Shown: one piece after another, positions 8,316 through 16,686 of the stretch
How positions within the stretch are numbered: position 1 is the stretch's first letter
Layout of the letters: every line of letters begins with the position of its first letter
NCBI GenBank assembly: GCA_017513005.1
Contig: JAFWDM010000078.1
Coordinates: 1 to 64,000, forward strand
Source: Lachnospiraceae bacterium
Lineage (GTDB): Bacteria; Bacillota; Clostridia; Lachnospirales; Lachnospiraceae
Direction of reading: 5' to 3'
DNA: 64,000 nucleotides
Position numbers and translations under genes: made by a program
Notes under the pieces: generated by a model
Told to the model about the DNA's origin: nothing
Database searches by the model: none
The model's input: only the letters and a program-made list of their open reading frames with translations

Positions 8316-8545
8316 GTCCATAAGCTGAACAGCAGATAATGCACAGCTTAAATCGTCGCCAATGCAGCAGGCTTACGAATAACTTTTTCATAACTATGCC
8401 AGGTACTCCTGTACCTGGCATCCTCCCTTTTCAGGGGTGATTTCCCTCTTAATGGGTAAAAGGATGAGATGCAGGACCCGCCCGCGAGTCTTGCTCGATG
8501 AATAAAAAGCGCCCGGAGTCCATGCGGATCCGGGCGTTTTTGCTC
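8316..8545 (+). ncRNA. Candidate structured non-coding RNA
   Basis: The 438 bp gap between the acetyltransferase and HPr-like genes contains a TATACT -10-like box (8308-8313; -35 weak), then stem TAAGCTG...CAGCTTA (8321-8350), a perfect hairpin ATGCCAGGTAC-TCCT-GTACCTGGCAT (8396-8421), a CCCTTTT...AAAAGG pairing (8425-8463) and a terminator (8508-8542). No reading frame fits. It matches none of 6S, SRP, tmRNA or RNase P motifs that I could check by eye. The strand is inferred from the promoter and terminator. Confidence 0.35.
8506..8545. terminator. Bidirectional terminator after the HPr-like gene
   Basis: AAAAAGCGCCCGGA...TCCGGGCGTTTTT: an 8 bp GC-rich stem with an A-run before and a T-run after. 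It ends the HPr-like transcript on the minus strand and would also end a plus-strand RNA from 8316. Confidence 0.8.
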
Positions 8546-8575
8546 ATTCTATATTCTGTTTACAGGCCGCGCAGA

Positions 8576-8851
8576 TCAGACAACTGCACGGGTCATGCTG
8601 CCGGCACAAAGAAACGCGGCGATCTCAGCCATTGCATTCTCTTCGTCTTTTCCATCGATCGTCACTTCAACGCTCTCCCCTGCGGAAGCATCCAGAGACA
8701 TCATGCCCATAATACTCTTGGCATTCACTTTTCTCCTGCCATGTTCCAGATACACGCGGCTCTCATATTTGCTCGCTACCTGTACCAGTTCCGCGATGGG
8801 ACGGGCTTCCAGTCCCTGCGGGCGATTGATTACGATCGATTTCCTCAGCAT
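8576..8851 (-). CDS. HPr-like protein lacking the catalytic histidine (Crh-like)
   Basis: 91-residue HPr-fold protein. In HPr, His15 within GLHARPA receives phosphate from enzyme I. Here the motif reads GLEARP with Glu at exactly position 15 (codon GAA), so phosphotransfer to sugar permeases is not possible. Ser46 in the KSIMG motif, the target of HprK, is kept at position 46. This is the pattern of Bacillus Crh, a regulatory HPr that carries Gln at 15. The gene is last in the hprK-murB-rapZ-whiA cluster, as crh sits beside whiA in bacilli. A role as an HprK-controlled partner of CcpA is inferred. The ATG at 8851 follows AGGAGTGTTGT; a terminator follows. Confidence 0.93.
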   Translation of the reverse strand: MLRKSIVINRPQGLEARPIAELVQVASKYESRVYLEHGRRKVNAKSIMGMMSLDASAGESVEVTIDGKDEENAMAEIAAFLCAGSMTRAVV

Positions 8852-9000
8852 ACAACACTCCTATCCTGCGGCTGTGCCGCCGTAACCCTGTTCATGACTG
8901 CTTTTGCTTCCTCCCTGCCGCAGCTGCATTCGACATGCGAAAAAGCTGCCGCACTCCCCGGCGTTCGCACACTGCCTTGTCCGCAGCCCGTTTCGTGCCC

Positions 9001-9951
9001 TTACGCCTCAGGATCTGTCTGTTTTTCTGTCTGCTTTTCTGTCCCTCTCGTTTTCTCCGCCAGCGCGGAAAGTTTCCGCAGCCGGTGGTTCATACCGGAC
9101 CTTCCGACCGGCGGGACCGCAAGCGCTCCCAGTTCCGAAAGAGAGGCCCCCGGATGTTTCTCCCGCAGATCCGCAGCCTCACGGAGCGGTGCAGGCAGTG
9201 TCTGCAGGATCCCGCTGCCGCGCAGATACCGGATCTCCCCGATCTGACGGGCGGCAGTCTCGACCGTCTTTCCGATATTGGCCGTTTCACAGTTGACGCG
9301 GCGGTTCACCGTATTGCGCAGGTCCTTGAGGATGCGGGCATTTTCCGTCGCCATCAGCGTGACATTTGCTCCCATCAGCTGCAGAAGCGTTACGATGTCC
9401 TCCGAATCCTTCAGATAGACGACAAAGTACCGCTTGCGGAGCGTGAGGCCTGCATGGATCCCCTGTTCTCCGAGTATCCCGCGGAGCTGGCCGGCCTGGG
9501 CAGCACTGAAGCACCGGAACTCGAGATGATATCTCTGCTGCGGGTCACTCATAAACCCGGTACACAAAAACATCTCCCGCAGATAGTCCCTCGCCTGCGC
9601 GCCGCGCAGCATGGCAGGGGGCAGTGTCCCGTCCAGGTCCCGGATCCTTCCCTCCCTGTCCAGGATCTGCAATCCCGTCAGATAGTGCAGGATATCGGAA
9701 GAAAGAGCCTGCGGGACGTTTTTTTTCAACAACAAATCCCGACTAATAGTAACGGTTTTCTGTATTAATGTAAAGCACTTTTTGAGGGCCGCCCGGTTTC
9801 CGGAAACTGTGACCAGAAAAATGCCGCCGCTTTCGCCCCCGGAAAATCTGCAGAGATTGATCAGAAGCGTCGCGGCGGATGTCTCCTGCCCCTTTTTGCT
9901 CCGGGGCAGCGTCCGCGCGAGTTCCTCCCGGAGATCACTGGAAAAGGACAT
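9001..9951 (-). CDS. whiA: DNA-binding protein WhiA
   Basis: WhiA (DUF199) combines a degenerate LAGLIDADG homing-endonuclease fold with a C-terminal helix-turn-helix; it binds DNA and influences division and, in actinomycetes, sporulation. The 316 residues start MSFSSDLREELARTLP; the LAGLIDADG half covers about 1-200, including LRGAQARDYLREMFLCTGFMSDP, and the helix-turn-helix about 215-300 (NTVNRRVNCETANIGKTVE; HPGASLSELG). The C-terminus ends in a small duplicated EKQT unit. The ATG at 9951 follows AAAGGAACGAGG; a longer frame upstream is not supported. It lies between rapZ and the HPr-like gene, the standard Firmicute order. Confidence 0.95.
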   Translation of the reverse strand: MSFSSDLREELARTLPRSKKGQETSAATLLINLCRFSGGESGGIFLVTVSGNRAALKKCFTLIQKTVTISRDLLLKKNVPQALSSDILHYLTGLQILDREGRIRDLDGTLPPAMLRGAQARDYLREMFLCTGFMSDPQQRYHLEFRCFSAAQAGQLRGILGEQGIHAGLTLRKRYFVVYLKDSEDIVTLLQLMGANVTLMATENARILKDLRNTVNRRVNCETANIGKTVETAARQIGEIRYLRGSGILQTLPAPLREAADLREKHPGASLSELGALAVPPVGRSGMNHRLRKLSALAEKTRGTEKQTEKQTDPEA

Positions 9952-10071
9952 GGCCTCGTTCCTTTCTGCAGGCCTGCCTGCCGCGGCCGGGACCCGCAGG
10001 GGATCCCTGTGCCGCATCGATCACATGATGGTAAACCAGAAGCGATATCGCGGATCGTTTCGCGCTGCGCG

Positions 10072-10947
10072 TCACAGATCCTGTCTTGTCTTCTTTTTCG
10101 CGTCCCGGTGGTAGAGCTTGAGCCCGTAACTGCCCTGCCCCTTCAGATCTTCATAGAGGCAGTTTGCCATGGTCACGCTGCGGTGCTGCCCGCCGGTGCA
10201 GCCGATGGCGATCACCAGCTGGTTTTTTCCCTCCTCCACATAGTAGGGAAGCAGGAAGCGGATCATTTCCGCAAGCATTGTCCGGAACTGCCCTGTCTGC
10301 GGAAAAGAGAGCAGGTAATCCCGGACAGGCCGGTCGTTTCCGGTCAGGGGCTTGAGGTCTTCGATATAAAACGGGTTGGGAAGAAAACGGACGTCAAAGA
10401 CAAGATCCGCGTCCTGCGGGATCCCGTTTTTAAAGCCGAAGGACATGACGGAGACGATGAGCGAATTGTACTGTTCGTCATCGACAAAGATCCGGATCAG
10501 TTCCTCCCGGAGCTCCCGCACCAGCAGCGAAGAGGTATCAAACACGTAATCCGCCTTGGACTTGATCTGCCGGAGGATCTCCCGCTCCTTGCGGATCCCG
10601 TCCTCCACCCTGCCCTGGGGCGCACAGGGATGGGCCCTTCTCGTCTCCTTGTAGCGCCGGATCAGCGTCTCGTCACTGGCGTCCATAAAGAGGATCTCAT
10701 AGGAGTAGCCCTGGCTGCGCAGGGCCGCCAGCACCTCCTCCACATAGACGAAGGGCTTGTCCGCCCGCACATCCAGCCCCAGAACGACCTTGTCCACGTT
10801 GCTCCCCGGCTTATAGACCAGTTCCATGAACTTGTCGATCAGGCGGACCGGAAGATTGTCCACACAGTAAAAGCCCTCGTCCTCCAGAATCTTGATGGCT
10901 GTGGCTTTTCCGCCGCCGCTCATGCCTGTCACCACGACAAACCGCAT
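10072..10947 (-). CDS. rapZ: RapZ/YvcJ nucleotide-binding protein
   Basis: P-loop protein of the RapZ (YvcJ) family, 291 residues; in E. coli it controls GlmY/GlmZ small RNAs, in B. subtilis it hydrolyses nucleotides and affects competence. The P-loop at 8-16 reads GMSGGGKAT: the Ser/Thr that normally follows the lysine is Ala, with Thr one place later. The family marks CVDNLP and the C-terminal GCTGGQHRSV box are intact. The ATG at 10947 follows GGAGGAGGAGT. It lies 27 bp after murB in the same operon. Function in clostridia is not settled. Confidence 0.95.
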   Translation of the reverse strand: MRFVVVTGMSGGGKATAIKILEDEGFYCVDNLPVRLIDKFMELVYKPGSNVDKVVLGLDVRADKPFVYVEEVLAALRSQGYSYEILFMDASDETLIRRYKETRRAHPCAPQGRVEDGIRKEREILRQIKSKADYVFDTSSLLVRELREELIRIFVDDEQYNSLIVSVMSFGFKNGIPQDADLVFDVRFLPNPFYIEDLKPLTGNDRPVRDYLLSFPQTGQFRTMLAEMIRFLLPYYVEEGKNQLVIAIGCTGGQHRSVTMANCLYEDLKGQGSYGLKLYHRDAKKKTRQDL

Positions 10948-10974
10948 ACTCCTCCTCCGTGCCCCTTCAGGGCC

Positions 10975-11910
10975 TCAGAAATCCCCCAGATAGATGACTT
11001 CCCGCTCCAGACGCACGCCTGCATCCGCGTATACTTTCTCCTGTACCTCTTCGATCAGCTGCCGGATCTGCGCAGAGGTCGCGCCGCCCCGGTTGATGAT
11101 AAACCCGCAGTGCTTTTCAGAGACCTGCGCATCGCCGACCCGGTACCCGCGCAGGCCGGCATCCATGATCAGCTTGCCCGCAAAAAGCCCCTCCGGCCGC
11201 TTGAAGGTGCTGCCGGCACTGGGATATTCCAGAGGCTGCTTCTCCCGGCGCTGCCTGTCAAGCTCCGCGATCCGGGCTCCGATCGCAGCGGGATCTCCCG
11301 GGGAAAGCTCCAGCTCCGCCTCCAGCGCCACGGCAGGGATCCGGCGCAGGATGCTGGTCCTGTACCCGAACTCCATCTCCGGTCCTGTACAGATCCGGAT
11401 CTGCCCGTCCGGCATCAAAAGGCGCACCGACCGCACCACCTGTTTCATCTCGCCGTCGTAGGCACCCGCGTTCATCACAAGCCCCCCGCCGACGGTTCCC
11501 GGAATGCCGGCCGCAAATTCCAGACCGGCAAGCCCGTTTGCCACAGCCGCCATCGCTGCCGCCTTCAGGGTCGCGCCGGCGCCGGCTTTCAGCCGGTTTC
11601 CCTCCACGCTGATCTGTGCCAGTGCAGGCGGTCCGCTCCGCGCCGGCTCCACAGCCGTCACGATCACCCCCCGGTATCCCCCGTCCCCGATCAGAAGATT
11701 GGTCCCTTTTCCCAGCAGGAAAAAAGGTTCTTCCTGCGCCCGGAGCAGGGCCAGCAGGTCGATCAGCTCTTTCTCTGTGTGTACGCAGACAAAGGCGTCC
11801 GCAGCGCCTCCGGTCCGAAAGGAGCAGTGCCTGTCCATCGGCTCTTCGTATAGTACCTGTTCCGGCGGAAGGACCCTGGCGAGTTCCTCCCGCAGTGTAT
11901 GTCGAATCAC
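10975..11910 (-). CDS. murB: UDP-N-acetylenolpyruvoylglucosamine reductase
   Basis: Flavoprotein that reduces UDP-GlcNAc-enolpyruvate to UDP-MurNAc with NADPH, a committed step in peptidoglycan synthesis. The 311 residues show the FAD domain (MDRHCSFRTGGAADAF; LGKGTNLLIGDGGYRGVIV; FAAGIPGTVGGGLVMNAGAY) and the MurB C-terminal domain with YPSAGSTFKRP, where Ser is the proton donor, and the final IRQLIEEVQ region. This is the short, type II form of Firmicutes. The start is a GTG at 11910, 6 bp after the hprK stop, with GAGGAG inside the hprK end; coupling to hprK translation is likely. Confidence 0.96.
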   Translation of the reverse strand: MIRHTLREELARVLPPEQVLYEEPMDRHCSFRTGGAADAFVCVHTEKELIDLLALLRAQEEPFFLLGKGTNLLIGDGGYRGVIVTAVEPARSGPPALAQISVEGNRLKAGAGATLKAAAMAAVANGLAGLEFAAGIPGTVGGGLVMNAGAYDGEMKQVVRSVRLLMPDGQIRICTGPEMEFGYRTSILRRIPAVALEAELELSPGDPAAIGARIAELDRQRREKQPLEYPSAGSTFKRPEGLFAGKLIMDAGLRGYRVGDAQVSEKHCGFIINRGGATSAQIRQLIEEVQEKVYADAGVRLEREVIYLGDF

Positions 11911-11916
11911 GGTCTT

Positions 11917-12864
11917 CTAGTTCTCCTCTTCTTCTCCGGTGCTCCTGCGCATAAAATTATTCTGTACGCGCTTATACAGTTCCTGCGCGGCATTGTAGCC
12001 CATGAGCTTCTGGCGGTGGTTCGCCGCGGCGGACTCACAGATGATCGCCACATTCCTTCCGGGACGGACAGGTACGCGGTGGCAGATCACATTGATGCCG
12101 AGATATTCGTTGTAATTTTCATCCAGGCCGAGACGGTCATACTCACGATTCCTGTCCCACTCCTCCAGATGGATCTCCAGATCGATGCTCTGGCTGTCCC
12201 GGACACTCGTGACGCCGAAAAGAGTCTTGACGTCGATGATGCCGATGCCCCGCAGTTCGATAAAGTGCTTGGTGATCTCCGGCGCAGTACCGAGCAGCGT
12301 CACCTCACTGACCCTGCGGATCTCCACCACGTCATCCGAGACCAGGCGGTGGCCGCGCTTGATCAGTTCCAGAGCCGCCTCCGACTTGCCGACGCCGCTG
12401 TCTCCCGTGATCAGCAGTCCGATCCCGTAGACGTCCACCAGTACCCCGTGGATAGAGATACAGGGTGCCAGCCGCACATTGAGCCAGCGCAGAAGCTCCG
12501 CCATAAAGGGGCTCGTCGCCTGCTTGGTCAGGAACATGGGCAGATTGTGCCTGCGGGCGAGCTCCAGGATCAGATCGTCAGGCGGCAGCTCCCGCGTAAA
12601 GATCACAGCCGGGATATCCAGGGAGAACAGCTTGTCGAAGACGCGATATTTGTCCTCCTCCTTCATCTGGTCGATATAGGAATGTTCCACCAGTCCGATC
12701 AGCTGGATCCTGCCATCCGCGAAATGGTCAAAATATCCCGTCAGCTCTAGTGCGGGGCGGTTGACCTCTGTCTGCCGCACTTTGATCCCCGAATAGTCGA
12801 TATCCGGCGTGAGGACCTGGAGGTTCATCTTCTCAACGACTTCTTCCATTTTGATAAACGACAT
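11917..12864 (-). CDS. hprK: HPr kinase/phosphorylase
   Basis: Bifunctional enzyme that phosphorylates HPr and Crh at Ser46 in response to fructose-1,6-bisphosphate and ATP, and removes it with phosphate; the hub of catabolite repression. The 315 residues show the N-terminal regulatory domain (1-130), Walker A GDSGVGKS (154-161) and the HprK signature ELRGIGIIDVKTLFGV, plus the C-terminal helix NHRQKLMGYNAAQELY. It heads the cluster hprK-murB-rapZ-whiA-HPr-like, all on the minus strand. The first ATG at 12864 follows AGAGAGG; an ATG five codons later is an alternative. Its partner here is the Glu15 HPr-like protein. Confidence 0.96.
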   Translation of the reverse strand: MSFIKMEEVVEKMNLQVLTPDIDYSGIKVRQTEVNRPALELTGYFDHFADGRIQLIGLVEHSYIDQMKEEDKYRVFDKLFSLDIPAVIFTRELPPDDLILELARRHNLPMFLTKQATSPFMAELLRWLNVRLAPCISIHGVLVDVYGIGLLITGDSGVGKSEAALELIKRGHRLVSDDVVEIRRVSEVTLLGTAPEITKHFIELRGIGIIDVKTLFGVTSVRDSQSIDLEIHLEEWDRNREYDRLGLDENYNEYLGINVICHRVPVRPGRNVAIICESAAANHRQKLMGYNAAQELYKRVQNNFMRRSTGEEEEN

Positions 12865-12970
12865 AGCCTCTCTACCCTGTCCCTTTCCCTCTGCCGATAT
12901 ACTGTCAATATACTGTCACGATCCTGCCACAGAACCGGATCCTCTGCCGGGCATAGCACCGCTTCCCGGA

Positions 12971-14407
12971 TCAGACCGGCTGTTTCCTCCGCAGGACGAT
13001 CGAAGTCATCTCGTGCTCGTCGCCTTCGACGGAGATGATCGGCGTCACGGAGGCGCGGGAATAGATTCCGGCCAGCCGCCCTCCGTACAGGTACACGCCT
13101 GTCATGTTGCTGAAGGACTCCCACCGCGGATCCTGCTTTCCGAAATAAATATTCTCCGTCCTGTAGGGCGGTACGAATTCCTGCAGGATATAGTCCGTCC
13201 CGGCGCGCGCCTGCAGCTGCGCTTCCCATTCCTCCCGGCTGCAGAGCCGGCCCGGATAGATCCCGTGCGCCCCGTAGGAATCACGGGGCTTGAGGATCCA
13301 CTTTTCTCTCTCCATCCGGACGTCAGGCCGGTCTGCCGTCTCCCGGTCCAGAAAAGCCGTATAGGGCACATGCCGTTGGATGAAGGAGACGTCCTCTTTC
13401 GAAAGAAAAGATGCCGTACAGGGGTCATGCAGGACACGGAAGAGGGCCTTGTCATGTACGACCTGTGTGCAGAAATCCCCGATCAGGCACACCTTCCGGC
13501 CGCGTACAGCTTCCAGAAAAGGCCGGACCTCCTCCCGGTGCGCCAGGATATCCGAAGTCACCGCCCGCCGGTACACGGCATCGACGGGATGCCCGTCCCC
13601 GGTCAGGAGACGTCCGTCCTCGAAGCGCATCTCGCGGATCTCTGCGACATATGCCGGACATCCCGCCCTCTCAAAGGCTTCCCGAAAGGCCTCGAATTCC
13701 GCCTGCGAGGAACCTTTTTCCAGAAAATCCACGACGGCCACTGCCGGGCGCAGGTCTGCGCCGGAATCTTCCGATCCCCTGATCCGGTTTCCGTCTCCTG
13801 CGCCGGAGCCGGCCTGGTCCTGCCCCGCAGATCCGCCGGCCGCACCGGCTTCTCCGCGCACTGCCTCCCCGTAGATCTGCAGGAAGGTCTCCACCCAGGA
13901 ATCAAAAAGCTCGAATTCCTCCTGCCGGTAGCGCGCATTCATCTCCCTGTACAGGAGGGTATCCCGGTAGGTGCGGTACAGCTCCGCGTTTTCGTTCATC
14001 GCGCTGCTGCCATCTGCATTGAATTCACAGAACTTGAAGTCTCCGGTCTCCTCATTGAGAAAGAGGTCCAGCCTGCAGACAGGGAGGAGGGTCCGGTAGG
14101 CGGGACGGTGGAGGATCATCTCCTCCAGTTCCCGGGGAAACCCGAACAGGGCCCGGTACGCCGGATCCTCCAGGTACCTCTCGATGACACGCACCAGGAT
14201 CCTCCAGGTGTGCTCCAGATCCTCCTTCAGCCTGTGAAAGCCCTCTTCCGTAAAATATTTCGGCAGATACCCGAATTTGATCGGCACTCCCTTATAGGTC
14301 GCCGTTCCCAGACGCATGGCTTCCACCTGGGCGCGGCCGGACGCCGCGTGCGCCGCAAAATCCCGCTCCACCAGGGCGCGGGGTTCCTCGTTAATCGTAA
14401 GCTGCAT
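12971..14407 (-). CDS. Circularly permuted ATP-grasp, glutathionylspermidine-synthase-like
   Basis: 478 residues. The ATP-grasp signature WILKPRDSYGAHGIYPG (about 375-391) and the LQEFVPPYRTE stretch match the glutathionylspermidine synthase-like, circularly permuted ATP-grasp group; DLFLNEETGDFKFCEFNADG (113-132) is also typical. Such enzymes join a carboxylate to an amine through an acylphosphate. True glutathionylspermidine is not expected in this kind of organism, so the substrate is unknown. A Gly/Ala/Asp-rich insertion (about 184-216) interrupts the domain and looks like the low-complexity expansions elsewhere in the window. The ATG at 14407 follows GAGGACATCAAA. It lies upstream of hprK, 106 bp away. 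Confidence 0.8.
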   Translation of the reverse strand: MQLTINEEPRALVERDFAAHAASGRAQVEAMRLGTATYKGVPIKFGYLPKYFTEEGFHRLKEDLEHTWRILVRVIERYLEDPAYRALFGFPRELEEMILHRPAYRTLLPVCRLDLFLNEETGDFKFCEFNADGSSAMNENAELYRTYRDTLLYREMNARYRQEEFELFDSWVETFLQIYGEAVRGEAGAAGGSAGQDQAGSGAGDGNRIRGSEDSGADLRPAVAVVDFLEKGSSQAEFEAFREAFERAGCPAYVAEIREMRFEDGRLLTGDGHPVDAVYRRAVTSDILAHREEVRPFLEAVRGRKVCLIGDFCTQVVHDKALFRVLHDPCTASFLSKEDVSFIQRHVPYTAFLDRETADRPDVRMEREKWILKPRDSYGAHGIYPGRLCSREEWEAQLQARAGTDYILQEFVPPYRTENIYFGKQDPRWESFSNMTGVYLYGGRLAGIYSRASVTPIISVEGDEHEMTSIVLRRKQPV

Positions 14408-14510
14408 TTTGATGTCCTCAGGCGCATCCAGATATTTCTCCCGGGCTTGGGAACTGCCGCGAAATGATCTGTACAGTTAATTCTGCTGCAGTTCCTTATC
14501 CATAAATCCG

Positions 14511-14558
14511 GCGCGCGCTATCCCCGGCTGTAGTCACGAATGCTGCGCGATGAAGAAT
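14511..14558. repeat. Partial MITE-like element (right half)
   Basis: GCGCGCTATCCCCGGCTGTA...GCGCGATGAAGAATG resembles the right half of the 108 bp element (copies at 3595 and 49950). It lies between the uvrC stop and the ATP-grasp start. Confidence 0.45.
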
Positions 14559-14573
14559 GTGCTCCTTTCATCA

Positions 14574-16472
14574 CTAAGCTTTGCCGTCTCCGCCGGCTTC
14601 TGTCTGATGAAAATAGTCCCAGATCTCCTGCGCCTGGCGCGCGGGGATCTCCGGAATGGCGGCGAGCTCCTCCGGCGTCGCCGAGGCAATGTCCTCGATC
14701 GACTTGAAATGCCGCATCAGGGCCTTTTTGCGGGCGGGCCCGACGCCCGGAATGGCATCGAGCCGGGAAGTGACCTGCGCCTTCCCGCGCAGGGACCGGT
14801 GGTACTCGATCGCAAAGCGGTGCGCCTCGTCCTGAATGCGGGTGATGAGCTTGAACCCCTCGCCGGATGTATCGATCGGCAGCTCGACATTGTGAAAAAA
14901 CAGCCCGCGGGTGCGGTGGTTGTCATCCTTGACCATACCGCAGACCGGAATGTCGAGGCCCAGTTCCTCCAGGACCGAGGTGGCGATATTGACCTGGCCC
15001 CTGCCGCCGTCCATCATGATCAGGTCGGGGAAACGGGTGAAGCTCCCCAGTTCGGCGTCCAGGTTCTTCTCCTCCATCTCCCGCTGCTCTTCCATGCCGT
15101 GCCGGAAGCGGCGGGTGAGCACCTCCCGCATACAGGCGTAATCATTGGGTCCCGCCACCGTTTTGATCCGGAATTTCCTGTAATCACTTCGCTTGGGTTT
15201 TCCGTTCTCATAGACGACCATGGAACCGACGTTGGCGAATCCGCTGATATCAGAGATATCGTAGGCCTCCATCCTGCGCACGGACGGCAGTCCCAGAAGC
15301 TCCGCGATCTCCTTGGCGGCCCCGATGGTCCGTCCCTCTTCCCGGCGCAGCCGCTCCCGGTCCTTGTGCAGGATCAGCGCGGCATTCTGGCCGGCCAGCT
15401 CGACGAGTTTTTCCTTTTTCCCTTTTTTCGGAACGAACAGCGTCACCCTGCTGCCCCGGCGGGCGCTGAGCCACTCCTCGAGCAGCCCGTGATCCTCCGG
15501 CTCCGTCGACAGAAAGATCTCCCTGGGCACAAAGGGCGTCGCCGCATAGAACTGCTTGATGAATTCGGACAGGATCGCGCCCTCGGGCTGCCCGCCCACA
15601 TGGGTCATGTAGTGATGCTCCCGTCCCATGAGTTTTCCGTCGCGGACAAAAAAGACCTGTATGACGCCGTCCGCATCGGCATTTTCCTTTTCGACGGCAA
15701 TCCCGAGGATATCGCGGTTTTCTCCGACGCCCTCGGACATCTTCTGCTTCTGGGCGACCTGCTGTACGCTCTGCAGCAGGTCCCGCCAGCGGATCGCCTC
15801 CTCGAAGCGCATCTCCTCCGAGGCCTTTTCCATTTTTCCCGTCAGGTCCCGGACCACCGGCTTATAGTTTCCGGACAAAAACTCCAGGGCCAGATCGATC
15901 TTTTGCCTGTACTCTTCCGGCGGCACATTTCCCGTACACGGCCCGCAGCAGCGGTCCATGTGGAAATTCAGGCACGGCCGCTCCTTTCCGAAATCCCGCG
16001 GCAGCACCCGATTGCAGTCCCGCAGCCCGTACATGCGGTTGATCAGCTCGATCGTCTGCCGCACTGCCTGTGAACTGGAAAAAGGACCGAAGTACTTGGC
16101 CCTGTCCTTTTTCATCTGGCGGGAAAACAGAACGCGCGGGTAGTCCTCTGCCGCCGTGACCTTGATGTAGGGATAGGTCTTGTCGTCCTTCAGCATCGTA
16201 TTGTACTTGGGACGATGCTCCTTGATCAGGTTGTTTTCCAGGATCAGAGCCTCCAGCTCCGAATCCGTCACGATATATTCAAAGCGTGAGATCTGCTTCA
16301 CCATCCGGTCGATCTGCGGTCCCCGTCCGACGATCTTGCGGAAATAGGACCGCACCCGGTTATGCAGGTTTACTGCTTTTCCCACATAGATGATCGCGTC
16401 CTGCGCGTCATGCATGATATAGACTCCCGGCCGGGCCGGGAGTTTTTTTAGTTCTTCAGAAAAATCCGCCAT
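14574..16472 (-). CDS. uvrC: UvrABC excinuclease subunit C
   Basis: Dual-incision nuclease of nucleotide excision repair. The 632 residues show the GIY-YIG 3' nuclease (RPGVYIMHDAQDAIIYVGKA, about 14-33), a Cys cluster (DCNRVLP...RPCLNFHMDRCCGPC), the UvrB-binding UVR helix (about 205-240), the RNase H-like 5' nuclease (EAYDISDISG; LIMMDGGRGQ) and the C-terminal tandem helix-hairpin-helix (IPGVGPARKKALMRHF). The length and order are standard. The ATG at 16472 follows GAGGAAAGTGC. A 34 bp tandem array fills the spacer behind it. Confidence 0.97.
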   Translation of the reverse strand: MADFSEELKKLPARPGVYIMHDAQDAIIYVGKAVNLHNRVRSYFRKIVGRGPQIDRMVKQISRFEYIVTDSELEALILENNLIKEHRPKYNTMLKDDKTYPYIKVTAAEDYPRVLFSRQMKKDRAKYFGPFSSSQAVRQTIELINRMYGLRDCNRVLPRDFGKERPCLNFHMDRCCGPCTGNVPPEEYRQKIDLALEFLSGNYKPVVRDLTGKMEKASEEMRFEEAIRWRDLLQSVQQVAQKQKMSEGVGENRDILGIAVEKENADADGVIQVFFVRDGKLMGREHHYMTHVGGQPEGAILSEFIKQFYAATPFVPREIFLSTEPEDHGLLEEWLSARRGSRVTLFVPKKGKKEKLVELAGQNAALILHKDRERLRREEGRTIGAAKEIAELLGLPSVRRMEAYDISDISGFANVGSMVVYENGKPKRSDYRKFRIKTVAGPNDYACMREVLTRRFRHGMEEQREMEEKNLDAELGSFTRFPDLIMMDGGRGQVNIATSVLEELGLDIPVCGMVKDDNHRTRGLFFHNVELPIDTSGEGFKLITRIQDEAHRFAIEYHRSLRGKAQVTSRLDAIPGVGPARKKALMRHFKSIEDIASATPEELAAIPEIPARQAQEIWDYFHQTEAGGDGKA

Positions 16473-16497
16473 GCACTTTCCTCATGACTTAGCTGCA

Positions 16498-16626
16498 AAG
16501 TGTACCGGGGACAGGGGCTCCGGGTGCTTTGCGAAGTATACCGCGGGCAGGTCCCGGATGCTTTGCGAAGTGTACCGCGGGCAGGTCCCGGGTGCTTTGC
16601 GAAGTGTATTGCGGGCAGGTCCCGTA
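16498..16626. repeat. 34 bp tandem array between ftsH and uvrC
   Basis: Units of the type AAGTGTACCGCGGGCAGGTC followed by CCGGGTGCTTTGCG: first copy 36 bp (16498-16533), two clean 34 bp copies (16534-16567, 16568-16601) and a partial fourth. It lies in the 200 bp spacer and would form part of the uvrC leader region. Confidence 0.85.
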
Positions 16627-16686
16627 GTGGATCAGGAGCAGCCCCGGCCCCTTCCGGCAAAACGCCGGAGAATGGTTGCATCCGCC

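Noticed and set aside
8316..8545. 6S RNA, SRP RNA, tmRNA or RNase P RNA
   Set aside because: None of their conserved sequences is present and the 5' and 3' ends do not pair with each other, so I left it as an unnamed candidate.
16423..16450. Perfect GC-rich hairpin ACTCCCGGC / GCCGGGAGT followed by TTTTTTT on the plus strand
   Set aside because: It lies inside the uvrC coding sequence (codons for the LPARPGVYIM region), antisense to the gene, and no plus-strand transcript is expected there.
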